A stretch of 64,000 nt of DNA. It comes from Amblyomma americanum. Taxonomy: Eukaryota; Arthropoda; Arachnida; Ixodida; Ixodidae. The translations under genes and the position numbers were made by a program. The DNA is taken from positions 115,387,134 to 115,451,133 of the forward strand of contig NC_135498.1 in assembly GCF_052857255.1 (NCBI RefSeq), read 5' to 3'. The notes under the pieces were generated by a model. The model was given only the letters and a program-made list of their open reading frames with translations, ran no database searches and was not told where the DNA came from. Below are positions 46,591 through 56,865 of the stretch, one piece after another (the stretch's first letter is position 1; every line of letters starts with the position of its first letter).

Positions 46591-47550
46591 TTCTCGTCAT
46601 TTGATCTTAAAAGCGGGTATTGGCAAATCGAAGTGGACGAGAGAGACCGAGAGAAGAAGGTTTTCGTGACGCCCGATGGCCCCTATGAGTTTAAGGTGAT
46701 CCCATATGGTCTGTGCTCTTCCCTGCCCACGTTCCAACGCATGATGGACATCGTTCTCTCCGGCTTGAAGTGGTAGTCCTGCCTGGTGTACCTGGACGAT
46801 GTCGTTATATTTTCGACCACCTTCGACTAACGCTAGGAGTGGTTCCGCATCGTGCTACAATCGCTCAAATCGGCGTAACTCACCATCAAAGCCGAGAAAT
46901 GCAATTTTGCTTTCGAGGAACTACGCTTTCTTGGTCTCGTTGTTAGCGCACAAGGTGTTCGCCCGGACCCTGACAAGACCGCTGCCGTCTCATGTTTTCC
47001 ACGCCCAACTGACAAGAAGGTCGTTCGTTGGTTTTTGGGCCTGTGCTCGTATTATAGGCGCTTTGTTGAAGATTTCTCGAGAATCGCTGAACCGTTAACC
47101 TCACTGACTCGCGAAGACACGCCCTTCCTCTGGGTGAGCGAGCAAGAGGCTGCATTTGTCGAGCTTCGCAGCTGTCTACAAAGTACTCCGATACTCGGCG
47201 ATTTCGATGAACACGCTGCCACGGACAACCACAGTGATGCCAGGAATGTTGGTCTTGGTGCGACACTGATCCTGTGGCAAGACGTTGCAGAGCGGTTCAT
47301 CAGTTATGCCAGTCGAACACTTACGCGCTCCGAGACCAGTTATTCTACGACGGAGAATGTCTTGCAGTGATATGGGCCATCCGCAAGTTCCGACCGCACC
47401 TCTATAGGCGACCCTTCCGCGTGGTAAGCGACCACCACTTCTTATGCTGGCTGCCGAGCCTCAAAGACCTTTCAGGGCGCATGGCTAGATGGAGCTTACG
47501 CTTGAAAGAATACGACTTTACAGTCGTCTACAAGTCAGCCCGTTAGCGTC
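46588..47550 (+). pseudogene. Ty3/Gypsy RT palm and RNase H
   Basis: Starts at ARYFSSFDLKSGYWQIEVD (motif A), then FVTPDGPYEFKVIPYGLCS (motif B), a TAG stop near 46776, CLVYLDDVVIFS (motif C, near 46780-46815) and LRFLGLVVSAQG. After RFLGLCSYYRRFVEDFSRIA comes the RNase H segment [20 protein letters not shown]. One frameshift near 47360 moves the frame to [14 protein letters not shown] and [11 protein letters not shown]. The catalytic Asp pairs of RT remain, but stops and frame changes inactivate it. Confidence 0.85.
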
Positions 47551-47553
47551 AGG

Positions 47554-48905
47554 ATGCAGTCTGTTTGTCGCGCGCCTATCACAATAGGTACTGACGAAAC
47601 CGCCGATGATTTTCCTCTCCTAGGCATTGTTATTACCACCAAATGGCGCAGCTTCAGCGGGCGGACTCTCGAGTTCGCGCCGCTTATCGATTACCTCGAA
47701 GGCATCGATGCTCGCATTACGGGCGTTTTTCTTCGTGGGCTCCACATCTTCACTTTACTATCTGGTGCTATCTGCAAGCGCAACTTTGCAAACAATAAAG
47801 AAGCGTTCCAACTTGTCGTACCATCGCAGTTGCGGCCAGAGATCTTGAGCGCCTGTCATGATGCACCGTCCGCCAGCAATCATGGAGTGAGCCACACACT
47901 TGCGCGGATTACACATAAGTATTATTCATAGGCTCAAGTTACTCCCTTGGCTGCGGACCTACGTAAAACCATGCCGTGAATGCAACGTCGGAAGTCTCCT
48001 CCATTGAAACCACCGAGATCGTTTTCACCCCGTCGATCTACCGAAGGCACCTTTTTACCAAGTGAGCATGGACCTCGTTGCTCCTTTTCCGAAATCTTCG
48101 TCTGGAAAACAATGGACGTCATTGCCACCGACTACCTGACAAGGTACGCTGAGACCACGTCCCTTGTCAGAGGCAATGCTGCTTCAGTGACCCAGTTCTT
48201 TATCCACAGCATTTCCTTGCGTCATGAAGCCCCGACCATTGTTGTTACTGCCCGGGCAACTGGTTTCACGGCCCGCTTAACCCAGTCCGTGATGATTCAG
48301 ACGCACACCAGCCATCGACGTGCTATGGCGTACCACTCGCAGGCAAACGGGTTGGTAGAGCGACTCAACCACGCACTAGACTACATGTTTTCTACGTATG
48401 TTGACGTCGAGCATCGAACTTGGGACACCTTTCTGCAGTGCATACCGTTCGCGTACAACACCACTCTGCAAGAGACAACCCGACTGGCACCCTTTCAGCT
48501 TGTCCTCGGTCAGCAGGTGACCACTCCGTTATATGCTGTGTTGCTCGTTGGCCCCTACTGCGACTCTAACGCTGACCTCGACGTAGACACCTTCGTTCAG
48601 CGTGCTGAGGAAGCGCGGCAACTGCCACGCCTGCGAATTAACCGTCAACAGGAGACATGACGCCGCTAGGTACAACTTCGGACTCCGCTTCGTCAGTTAC
48701 GCGCCCGGCCATTTTGTGCGCGTTTGGATACCTGTTCGTCGCCTCGGACTTTCTGAAAATTTGCTGCGCAGATACTTCGGCCCTTACGAAGTAGTGCGCC
48801 GCATCAGTGATGTGACGTATGCAAATGCTCCCGCCCCAGCGGCTTGCTAATCCCGCCAGTCGCAGAGTACTAAAGTCGTGTACACTGTTCGCATGAAGCC
48901 TTACC
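47554..48905 (+). pseudogene. Ty3/Gypsy integrase
   Basis: The His-His-Cys-Cys finger region begins near 47855 (ACHDAPSASNHGVSHTLARI) and is broken before the Cys pair. The core shows IATDYLTRYAET (first Asp) near 48121, VTARATGFTARL near 48240 where the second catalytic Asp would be (replaced by Ala), and YHSQANGLVERLNHAL near 48333 with the catalytic Glu. A C-terminal part in another frame reads FVRVWIPVRR and LLRRYFGPYEVV. A short spacer leads to the polypurine tract. Confidence 0.83.
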
Positions 48906-48985
48906 ACGACAGGTTACCTGACTGAACGACGGTTCACTGCAGCCTTTCGCTAACTTTTCCCTGCTAACCGCAGCGTATCGATAGT

Positions 48986-49002
48986 GCAGAAGAGGGGGGC
49001 AA
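48986..49002 (+). promoter_or_regulatory. Polypurine tract
   Basis: GCAGAAGAGGGGGGCAA directly precedes the TG start of the 3' LTR. In LTR elements this primes plus-strand DNA synthesis. Confidence 0.82.
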
Positions 49003-49269
49003 TGATACGTGCCACTGTACAAGAAGAAGTAGCGCACGAATTAGTAAGGCAGAAGTAGGCTGTATCTCGCTCGCGCGCTCGTACCACGTAGAGACCGCCG
49101 CAATTTTTCGTCTCTGCTCCGGAGGTTCTCCTCCGCGTTGCACGTTATAATGTGAACAAAAATTAATACAGGTATTAGCAATCAAGGACTTCTCACCAGC
49201 CTCACCATGCTCCGATTGCAGTGAAACATTGTATTTACTCTGCTGCAAAATACCCCCAAAATCTTTGTG
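49003..49269 (+). repeat. 3' LTR, right end estimated
   Basis: Starts TGATACGTGCCACTG next to the polypurine tract. The right end is placed just before the following SINE at a GTGACA, but no matching target duplication was found, so the end may be off by tens of bases. Confidence 0.6.
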
Positions 49270-49284
49270 ACAGCTGTTGTGGAG

Positions 49285-49548
49285 TACTCGGGTTCGAACC
49301 CAGCCTCGGCGGCCGTGTTTCGATGGAGACGAAACGCAAAGGCGCCCGTGCGCTGTGCGATGTCAGTGCACTTTAAAGATCCCCAGGTGGTGTAAATTAC
49401 TCCGCGGCCCTCCACTACGGCACCTCTTTCGTCCTTTCTCTCTCTTAGTCCCTCCTTTATCACTTCCATTACGGCGCAGTTCATGTGTGTGCCGAGATGT
49501 GAGACAGACACTGCGCCATTTCCTTTCCCCAAAATCCAATGTTCATTT
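49285..49548 (+). repeat. SINE-A, 5'-truncated, in GGT intron
   Basis: Begins ACTCGGGTTCGAACCCAGCC (B-box) and runs to CCCCAAAATCCAATGTTCAT without an (ATT)n tail. Body diverged (GGTGTAAATTACTCC instead of GGTCGAAATTATTCC). Antisense to GGT. Confidence 0.85.
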
Positions 49549-49839
49549 TTTTCTGTTGTGGAAAATTTAGTAAACTGATATTTTAGAACTCGTGTTTTCA
49601 CTCCGTAATACGAGTGCGCGTCTGTACTCAGTTTGTAAATGTCACTATAAATCACCGAATTTGGTGTTTGGCGGCCTTTTTTTCTACAGTGTACTATTTT
49701 TCTTTTTAGGCGAATTATTTCCGATGTTATAAGAGTAAAGAACTCGCCTACGCTTTGTCTTAAATAGTGCAAAGTTACTCATACATTTGCGAGGAACCTC
49801 TTTGAAATGTAACCAAAGGTAGTTGACACTCATATGAGT
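49549..49839. other. GGT intron, no other feature seen
   Basis: AT-rich sequence between the SINE and a LINE fragment. Confidence 0.45.
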
Positions 49840-50500
49840 ACTGCGAGCGTGCGCCTGGAAGGAACCAAAGCAAAGTCTTGTTCAGCAAGTACAGCAGTGC
49901 CATCGGCTGCAATAAAGTCTATGCTCATTGTTACACTCTTCGTCACTTTTCGGGAACGGTGCTACTCATAGCCATTACAACTACGATATGATCACAAATG
50001 CCTGGCAACACATAAGCCTCATATCTCCATGCAGAAACACTTTCGCTTAGGAAAATAAGATCGACAACAGGATTGAGCGCTGCCCTGTGCGCGTGTATGC
50101 ACCCGAAAAATTGCTTTCAAACTGCACGTAAAACACGAGAGAATTATAGTGGCGGCAGCATCTTGGTCACGCACACCAGGCAGACTCGTCCCGCCTTACA
50201 TCAGGGATTTTGAAATCCCCGGCAATGATAGCATTTCGGTTTTGTGCATGCAAATCATGTAAAAATCGTTAATTTTGTTCAACATAATCGCGCTTGTTCC
50301 AGGATGGCGGTGCACTGCGTCAATGATCATAAAAACGTCTTCCAGATAAATTTTGCACCATCAGTTTGCAGTAAAGCAAATGGGATAAGTATCAAACGAA
50401 AAACTGTCACCCTAAAACCGCATTTTCCTTGTGCAGTCCATCGCATCGGACCATCTGAGCGTCTTTCAATTTTTTTTTCTCTTTTTTACGGAGCGGTAGC
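49840..50500 (-). mobile_element. LINE-C endonuclease fragment
   Basis: Minus-strand translation shows NAIIAGDFKIPDVRRDES near 50240-50180 (endonuclease 'GGDFNxPDxxW' block), then NPVVDLIFLSESVS and VLPGICDHIVVV near 49960 (the 'LDLVF...P-SDH' end of the domain). These are typical of CR1/L2-type LINEs. Frames are broken by stops. It may be part of the same element as the RT piece at 44406, split by later insertions. Confidence 0.65.
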
Positions 50501-51218
50501 CTTTAGTGGCCAGCTAGAATGATTTCCCGATATCCACGTCCTCCTCTGCACCAGCGACTCCGCGCTAACGTCACCGCCATCACGGGGGGGAACAAGGACA
50601 GGGGAAGCCAAGTGCTCGCAAGCGACATGGATCAAGGAAGCAAGACGTCACGGGGAATCATACGCGCCGTTCATGTGTCGACGGCAATCACAGGCGTGTT
50701 GCGCCGGTGAATAAAGGCGCTCTCGTGCGCAGCGCACCGACGTGGCAGTCGATCCATGCAAGTACACAGACCGAGTATGCCGACGCCTACATTCCGGGAT
50801 AGTCGCGGTGAAATACTGCCTTGGTTTAGGAGAGATAACAACGCAAATAAAAGTGAGCTCCGCACAGACACCTCTAACAATGGCAGGCTGGGCTCTCTGC
50901 GTCTGTGAACAAGGTCCGCTGAAAGCCCCTTCGTTACCACGTGCCTGGCTCGTAGCGTTAAAAGCATGCAAGGCAATCGTAAACGCAAGGCTTGTCTTGG
51001 CCACGTACTTAGTGCTTGCGAAGCGCAGCAAGAAAGTGAGGTACGCGAAGACCTTCAGGTGCGAGTTCAGAAAGGTGATTCAATAAAACTGCTTATTAAG
51101 CATATCACACAATCAGCTAGAGCTCGTATTCGCTGCATTAGAAGGTGAGGGTCGGGTTTTTTTAAGTGTTGAGCAGACGTAATACTTAGGTGCGTGGTTC
51201 GTTAGAATCCGTAACTTG
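50501..51218. other. GC-richer patch with overlapping open frames, unassigned
   Basis: Between about 50520 and 51150 frames of 60-127 codons are open on both strands. I could not match any of them to a family, and no splice-bounded frame fits GGT here. It may be a decayed mobile element. Confidence 0.3.
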
Positions 51219-51398
51219 TCCCCTGGTGGTCGAAATTATTACGGAGCCCTCCACTACAGCACCTCTTTCTTCCTTTCTTCTTTCACTCCCTAGTTTATCC
51301 CTTCCCTTACGGCGCAGTTCAGGTGTCCGACGATATATGAGACAGATACTGTGCCATTTCCTTTCCCCAAAAAAACAATTATTATTATTATTATTTTT
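51219..51398 (+). repeat. SINE-A 3' half in GGT intron
   Basis: Starts CCCCTGGTGGTCGAAATTAT and runs through the 3' body to a short (ATT)6 tail. Antisense to GGT, about 315 bp from the exon at 51713. Confidence 0.87.
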
Positions 51399-51712
51399 AA
51401 GTGCCTGTGGTTCTTCGGTTTCCTGGTTTCATAGTTTTTAGTGAGGGCGCTCGTGACAACTTCTGTAACAGCCTTCCTACAATTTACTTTTTCTTCAAAT
51501 TTTAGTGGGCGCAAAAGAGCGTAGTAAGCTAGCGCATGAATGTTCCTGATGTTTTCTCTGCTTCTGCCGTGTGCCTTTTTAGCGCAGTCAACGCTCACAT
51601 AAGGTAACTAAAAACATGAACCCTCACGCTGCTAACATAAAATAAACTCATTTTGTAGCTCGGATTTACGAAGCATTGCACGCAAAATCACATGTTCGTT
51701 CTCCCCGCTCAC

Positions 51713-51925
51713 CTGGAAACTCCCGCGCATTGTGCCACGTCCGTGGTTGCAGCCCATTTAGAGTAGTTCCCCAGCTTCGAGCTGGACGGCGTGTAGGAGG
51801 TGACCACAACCATTTTTTCCACCACCTCTTCGGGGCCTTGGCTCACCATTAGGACGCCGCCAATCACAATCACTGTCGCCACTACTGCCAGCACGCACAC
51901 ATGGGCCAGATGCTTGGACTCTTTG
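51713..51925 (-). CDS. GGT: GGT exon b (membrane anchor)
   Basis: Acceptor CTGGCATACTGCAG before 51925, donor GTGAGC after 51713. One leading base, 70 codons and two bases that complete Arg with the exon at 41706. KESKHLAH is a short cytosolic piece, followed by about 20 hydrophobic residues (VCVLAVVATV then IVIGGVLMV): a type II signal-anchor. The lumenal stem is Ser/Thr/Lys-rich (TSYTPSSSK), then KWAATTDVAQCAG, which matches 'AAVAADAKQCS' at the start of the GGT fold. The initiator Met must be in an earlier exon above 51925. Confidence 0.93.
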
Positions 51926-54867
51926 CTGCAGTATGCCAGAGACAGGTAAGGAACACGGGCGGCTTAGTCGGGTAAAGCATCAAGCTGTGTTCGCTTCGAT
52001 GAATGAAGAGAAACCTCTGTTCAATGCTTTAAACGTCAAAATTCGGTATTTATTCTGCTTCATAGTTTGCATGCATTAGTACGAAATCTACATAGTAAGG
52101 CTTCCACCCTGGTAGAGGGTCTATTAAGACATTATGCACTTGCAAAACAAGAATGGCGCCTTGTCGAGCTAACCCTGTCTTGTATTGTTTTTTTCTCTTG
52201 GACTAGCTCTTTGTGAGCAAGATCAATGCATTTTTATTCTTGACAACACTGCAAATGCAGAGGCCGTGCCAGGACACAATGCATAATATCCCTCCAGATC
52301 TGTTTGCAGAACATGCTCCCCCATTTCCTCCAAGCACACTGTACGGCAGCACAGGCGTGGGTTCTGCAAAGGTTGCATCCGCTGTGGGGCGCTGAATGAA
52401 CGAGACGTACTCTGCGAGCCCTAGAGTCATGCACTTGGGTGGTACATATGCACACAACCACAAAAACGGTAAGAAAGCAGTCATAAGCGCGCAGCAATTT
52501 GTAGCTTTGCCGAAAACACAAAGCAAAATCAGGCAATCTTGCACGCTTCTCTTATCGTGCCCAGCTGCCACAGTTCGCCTGACAGATATTCTCGCTTGCG
52601 CTACTGTCGCAAAAGTGGTCGCTGCTGCTTTGACACCGACGTTTTACCATTTCCCTTTGAGCCACATGAAGTAGCCTATTTGCGCAAGCTAATCAGTCTG
52701 GCAAAATAAGAAGCTTGCGTGACTGACGCGACATTCACTAGCCTCTGCTGGCTAATCGTTGGGCCTGAAGATAAAAAAAAAGATCAGGCTCAGGAAACCT
52801 GTTCAACGGGATAAGTTGAAATGCGCGTTTCTGAACTCCCTAAATACTTTCGTATTTTAAAATTTTCAGCAAGCCTTTGTCTAAAACTGTATCTAATAAT
52901 TATCCAGTACTTAGACGGGTTTCAAATATTTGGATTGTGGCAGATGGTAGCCAACAACGATGCCTGCGCAACGCGTGCAGCCACCTTTAAGGTTGCCCTC
53001 ATTCAAACCTGCAGTTCTTGGTACATCACGGGCACCGTGCGCAAAAATGAATATCAACCAGAGCCTTACACCAAACTGAAGTGCTGATTTCCTCATTACT
53101 TTATGAGTTGGTACCAGGAAATTAATCTCCGGTGGTGACAGACAATGAGAAACACATTATTATTTATTCTAACTTATTTGTCAGTAATTAGCGGAATGTA
53201 AATACAAGCACCTTGTAGTTAGCTGTACGTATTTCGCATGTGATGATAATTTCTTGCCATTAAAAGTAATGGTGCCATGCCGGTACCACGCTTTTCCAAA
53301 GCAACTTTCGTTAGCAAGCATGCAGTTACGATCCGGCATAGCAAGGCAGCGATGAGAAAAATAAAAGCCCGTTGTCTGAAAGCGTATAAGTGGACCTCCG
53401 AAGATAATATCTTTGAATTCTGCCGACAGCGGATACGTAAAGGCCAACTGTGCGCTCACCTAGCAGGAGGAGCGGGCACATCGCTAGGGTTGTTCAAGGC
53501 CGACGGGTGTGAACCATCCGATGTCTGCTTCTTGGATTCTTGAGAAGGCTTCGACGCGGTCTCCATGACGGACCAGATTTGCTGGGAAGGAAGGGAAGCA
53601 CCTTTGCAGCAAACACTTATAGCTGCAAGTTTTTACTCTGTTTACTGCACAGCGTATGTCGGCTAAGTGAGCGGCACATAGCAACATATTGTCAATGCCG
53701 CAATTGCACATTTCCAGAGTTGCTGCTGCCTCGCCAGAACAAAATTTTTAGAGGATCCTCGTCCGCACCGTAATGAAGATGGAACTGCACAAGGGAGATG
53801 GAAAAGTCAAGAATAACTACATGGGAACGCCGTCGACTGTCGAAAAACCATTTGTCTTATTCCGGTTTCTGCAGCTAAATCTTGTCCCTCTAAGGGCGAC
53901 CTAGCTTCTATTGGTAAGTCTTTCCAGAATGGCGTTGAAATGCTGATGGGAGCCCGTTGTACTTAATTGCTGAGGTTACCGGGCTAAGGTCCATGCTCAG
54001 TTCAGAGCTCTGCAGTGAACTGGGGCAGTCTGCGCAAATTGACTGGGTCGCGGTGGTGACTGTGAAAATCATGGTAGCCTGGTGTAAGATACAGAAAACT
54101 TTGGCTAGTTAAGCACGACTATAGCGAGAAGGGACTTTGGGAAGGGGCGGGATGTAATTACAGTGCACTTAAGTTGTAAGGTAGAGGAACGGTTATAACG
54201 AAAGAGCTACGTCAAATTAAAAACGGCCCCGACGGACAAGTGCACAAGATAAAAATCAGTCAGGGCTAAGTACAAGGCACTGATACGCCGTGCCTACGTT
54301 CAAGTTACACATTTTTTTATGGTGAAAGTGGCTGCCTGCACTGCTTTCTCCGGCCACATTGCATCAGCGTTATTCTGGACGATGTTAGTACCACCCTTTC
54401 TACCTCACCATGAAACTGAAGCCAGGTGGGAGGAGTTATGAAAGATCTGATGACGTTGTTACCAGGATGCCCTAGTTCCGGTTGCATTGCATCAGGATTC
54501 TGTTTGAGGCATGCAATCTGCAGGTTCTGTGCAGAAGTTGAGAGCGGCACCAGCAGAAATCGACACGCACGGCCATGAACATGTTGATACCTATCGCCAG
54601 CCTCTATGTTACCGTCGGGATAAAGCGATATCACAGGGATTGTTACATATCTCCGGCTCTGCACTACGTAATGCAGCATAACTGGTGCGCGTGGCGCGCA
54701 TTATGCTATGCCTTTGAGGACAGTTGTGCTCCATGCCTAACACAGCAGAAAACATCCCTCCTTGGCCCAACCTGCGAGTGCATTAAATTTGTCTGATCCA
54801 ACCAACTGTCCGTGAACATGCACGAAGTGGGGCCGTCGCAAACCGATAGGCCTCATTCAATTAAAAT
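51926..54867. other. No gene seen; first GGT exon expected in or beyond here
   Basis: About 2.9 kb with no recognised repeat. Open frames on both strands (e.g. 52203-52571, 53277-53543) show no motif. The GGT start-codon exon should lie to the right of 51925 and end two bases into a codon, but short first exons cannot be picked by eye. Confidence 0.35.
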
Positions 54868-55105
54868 GAGCCGCCTCGGTGGCTTCGTGCTTATTTTGGT
54901 AGGCTGCTGGCCCGAATTGCGCGGGTTCGATCCCGGCCGCGGTGGTCAAATTTCGATGGAGGTGCAATGTTGAAAACCTTTGTGCTGTGCGATGTCTGTG
55001 CACGCTTAAGAACCCCAGGTGGTCGAAATTATCCGTAGCCCTTCACTACGGCGTCCCTCATAGCCCAAGTCGCTTTGGGACATTAAACCTTATACACCAA
55101 TCCAA
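54868..55105 (+). repeat. SINE-B, full length
   Basis: GAGCCGCCTCGGTGGCTTCG head, B-box GGGTTCGATCCCGGCC, GTGCTGTGCGATGTCTGTGC body, CCCCAGGTGGTCGAAATTAT, then TCGCTTTGGGACATTAAACC near the 3' end. Confidence 0.87.
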
Positions 55106-55483
55106 AACTATTTCACCAACCGCTCCAACTTGATTGTAGCCACCTTCTTCAAATTGTACACATTTAATTAAAGCTTAAAATTAAAGTAAGGTAGTAAATA
55201 GGTGGGCGTCCAATGTGTAGACGTGTTAACGCGTTTGCTCCTGCTCCATTGCTACGAAGGCTATGCGATCAACGGGAAATATTCTACTCAAGTGTTACGC
55301 ACGGAATTTGCATTGTACAGGACGCCGATAAATACACCCGTAGCATACAGAAGTCAGCTTCAGGAAAATGGTGCTGTTCTGCGCATTAATTTCACGCTGA
55401 GTGGTAGGCGGATGCGCTCAGCACGGCTTTCGCAAGAAAAAAAACTCATTTCTTCTATCAGCTTTTATAGCACTAAGTCAATG
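55106..55483. other. No gene seen
   Basis: Unassigned sequence between two SINE-B copies that point towards each other. Confidence 0.45.
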
Positions 55484-55722
55484 ATGGCTTATGGTTTATG
55501 AGGGTTTGACGTCCCAGAGCGACTCAGGTTATGAGAGAGGCCGTAGTGAAGGGCTCCGGAAATTTCGCCATCTGGGGTTTTTTTAACGTGCACTGTTGTC
55601 GCACAGCACAGGAGCGTCTTGAATTTCGCCTCCATCGAAATTCGACCGTCACGGCCAGGATCGAACCCGCGTCTTTCGAGTCAGCACCCGAGCACCGTAC
55701 TCACTGAGCCACCGCTGTGGCT
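55484..55722 (-). repeat. SINE-B, full length, imperfect target duplication
   Basis: Minus-strand copy with GTTTGACGTCCCAGAGCGAC 3' end, GGGCTCCGGAAATTTCG, B-box complement GGATCGAACCCGCG and GAGCCACCGCTGTGG end. A TAAGTCAATGAT on the left and TAAAGGCAATGAT on the right look like a decayed target duplication. Confidence 0.86.
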
Positions 55723-56165
55723 AAAGGCAATGATCGCTGCATATGAATGTTTACTATCAATACTCGCTGCATCTTTCCAAGGGTGGGCTAATAGAAAGAC
55801 CTCTTTTCAGGACGAAGAAAGTTAAAATTACCTGTTGAGGGGCTCTCACATATATGTGCTGCATGGTTTTTAATGTCACGAAGCAGCGCGTCACGTCTCA
55901 TAAGCACTGGCGAAAGGAGGCTCAGTCAAAATGCGAAATGCTCCTCAGTCGAAATGCGGCTACGGCAGGCCCCATATTTCATCCTATGACCTTTGAATAC
56001 GCAGCCGGACTCTGCTGTCAATGCTCCCATATGGCGGGTAAAGCTTTTTTTATAGCAGCGCTGAAAGAACGCAGTGAAACAGTAGGAGTGTCCGTATTAG
56101 GCTTTTCCCATGACAGTCGTGGTCAAATGTAAGCTCACCCCCTCCTCCTTTTGTAAAGCTTCTCG

Positions 56166-56269
56166 CTCTGCACGGGGGCGCCACCTGACAAAGCCTTCCT
56201 GCGGTCGAGACCGACGCACTGGACCAGTTTTCACAACAGATGGCTGTCAGGTGGCGCCCCCATGCAGAG
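56166..56269. repeat. Inverted repeat, 25-bp arms
   Basis: CTCTGCACGGGGGCGCCACC and the next five bases (56166-56190) pair with 56245-56269 with one mismatch, leaving a 54-bp loop. The arms are GC-rich. A foldback or MITE end is likely. Confidence 0.85.
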
Positions 56270-56279
56270 CTACGGAACA

Positions 56280-56865
56280 CGAGGAAAAGTGGTTAGATTG
56301 GTGGTCTCTTCTTTCCACGACTGTACCTGATTCTGAACTTTCCGACAATTCTTTACATTTTTTCTTAATTCATGAAATTTCAGACACATGAATCCAGCGC
56401 GTGGTGGTATATTTGTAGGTAACACAGCGATGCGCTGCACTTAGAGTAAAACAAAATCGTCTGGTCATGGGGTAAATGCGCTTATACCTGACCTCTATCT
56501 AAGCTGTTGGGCAGCGTCATAAAAGCTAGAAATACACCTCACACGCTCACATAAATCGATGCCTCTGCTACATAGAACAGCACGCCGGTAGCATTTCGAC
56601 GAACTTCTTCGCATGTCGTGCAAAATTCTTGTGAGCTCTCTGGAGCAAACGTGAATCTATGGTGTCCCGCCGAATGGCCTCCCGAGTTCCTTTCGCATGG
56701 TTCAAAAATTGGACTGCGCAGAATGTTCTGCACTGTGTACAATTTTCATAAATACCACCGAAGGTCATAATTAGTTAGAGGCAGCAGCTCCTTTCATTGG
56801 AGCAACCAATGAGTGGTACCAAAGTATGTTAAGGGCGCCATAATTGCAAGCGAAACGACATTTTT
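56280..56865. other. No gene seen
   Basis: Unassigned sequence with no motif or repeat noticed. Confidence 0.45.

Larger units (their letters stand above)
44972..49269 (+). mobile_element. Ty3/Gypsy LTR retrotransposon with inverted internal segment
   Basis: The element is bounded by directly repeated LTR starts (TGATACATGCCATTGTAGAA at 44972, TGATACGTGCCACTGTACAA at 49003). Between them, 45031-46590 carries gag knuckle, protease and RT N-terminus on the minus strand, while 46588-48905 carries the rest of RT, RNase H and integrase on the plus strand. In an intact element all lie on one strand in the order gag-PR-RT-RH-IN. Here the first block is flipped in place and about 70 RT residues between the two RT parts are missing, as are the 5' leader and most of gag. 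Multiple stops and frameshifts show the element is dead. The 3' boundary is estimated. It sits in the large GGT intron, antisense to GGT. Confidence 0.83.
21065..51925 (-). other. GGT: Gamma-glutamyltransferase gene, ten exons placed
   Basis: Gene-level entry. GGT is a type II membrane ectoenzyme of the N-terminal nucleophile family. It cleaves the gamma-glutamyl bond of extracellular glutathione and transfers the glutamyl group to water or an acceptor. The ten exons join without a single phase conflict into 536 complete codons plus one leading base. Numbering from the first codon here: membrane anchor about 8-28, substrate-binding Arg 123, nucleophile Thr 396, Glu 435/Asp 437, Ser-Ser 466-467, Gly-Gly 488-489. 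All key residues known from the animal enzyme are present, so the gene looks functional. Missing: the start-codon exon and the last roughly 40-50 residues. Introns in order of transcription are 10006, 1033, 2149, 3428, 3208, 289, 2238, 649 and 6252 bp. Confidence 0.93.

Noticed and set aside
45242..46600. Two different retroelements, one on each strand
   Set aside because: Possible, but the LTR starts, domain order and breakpoint overlap fit one inverted element better. Kept as the alternative in the finding.
50648..51086. Overlapping 105-127 codon frames, considered as a Harbinger-type transposase
   Set aside because: No DDE-type motifs or helix-turn-helix could be seen, and the frames are antisense to each other.
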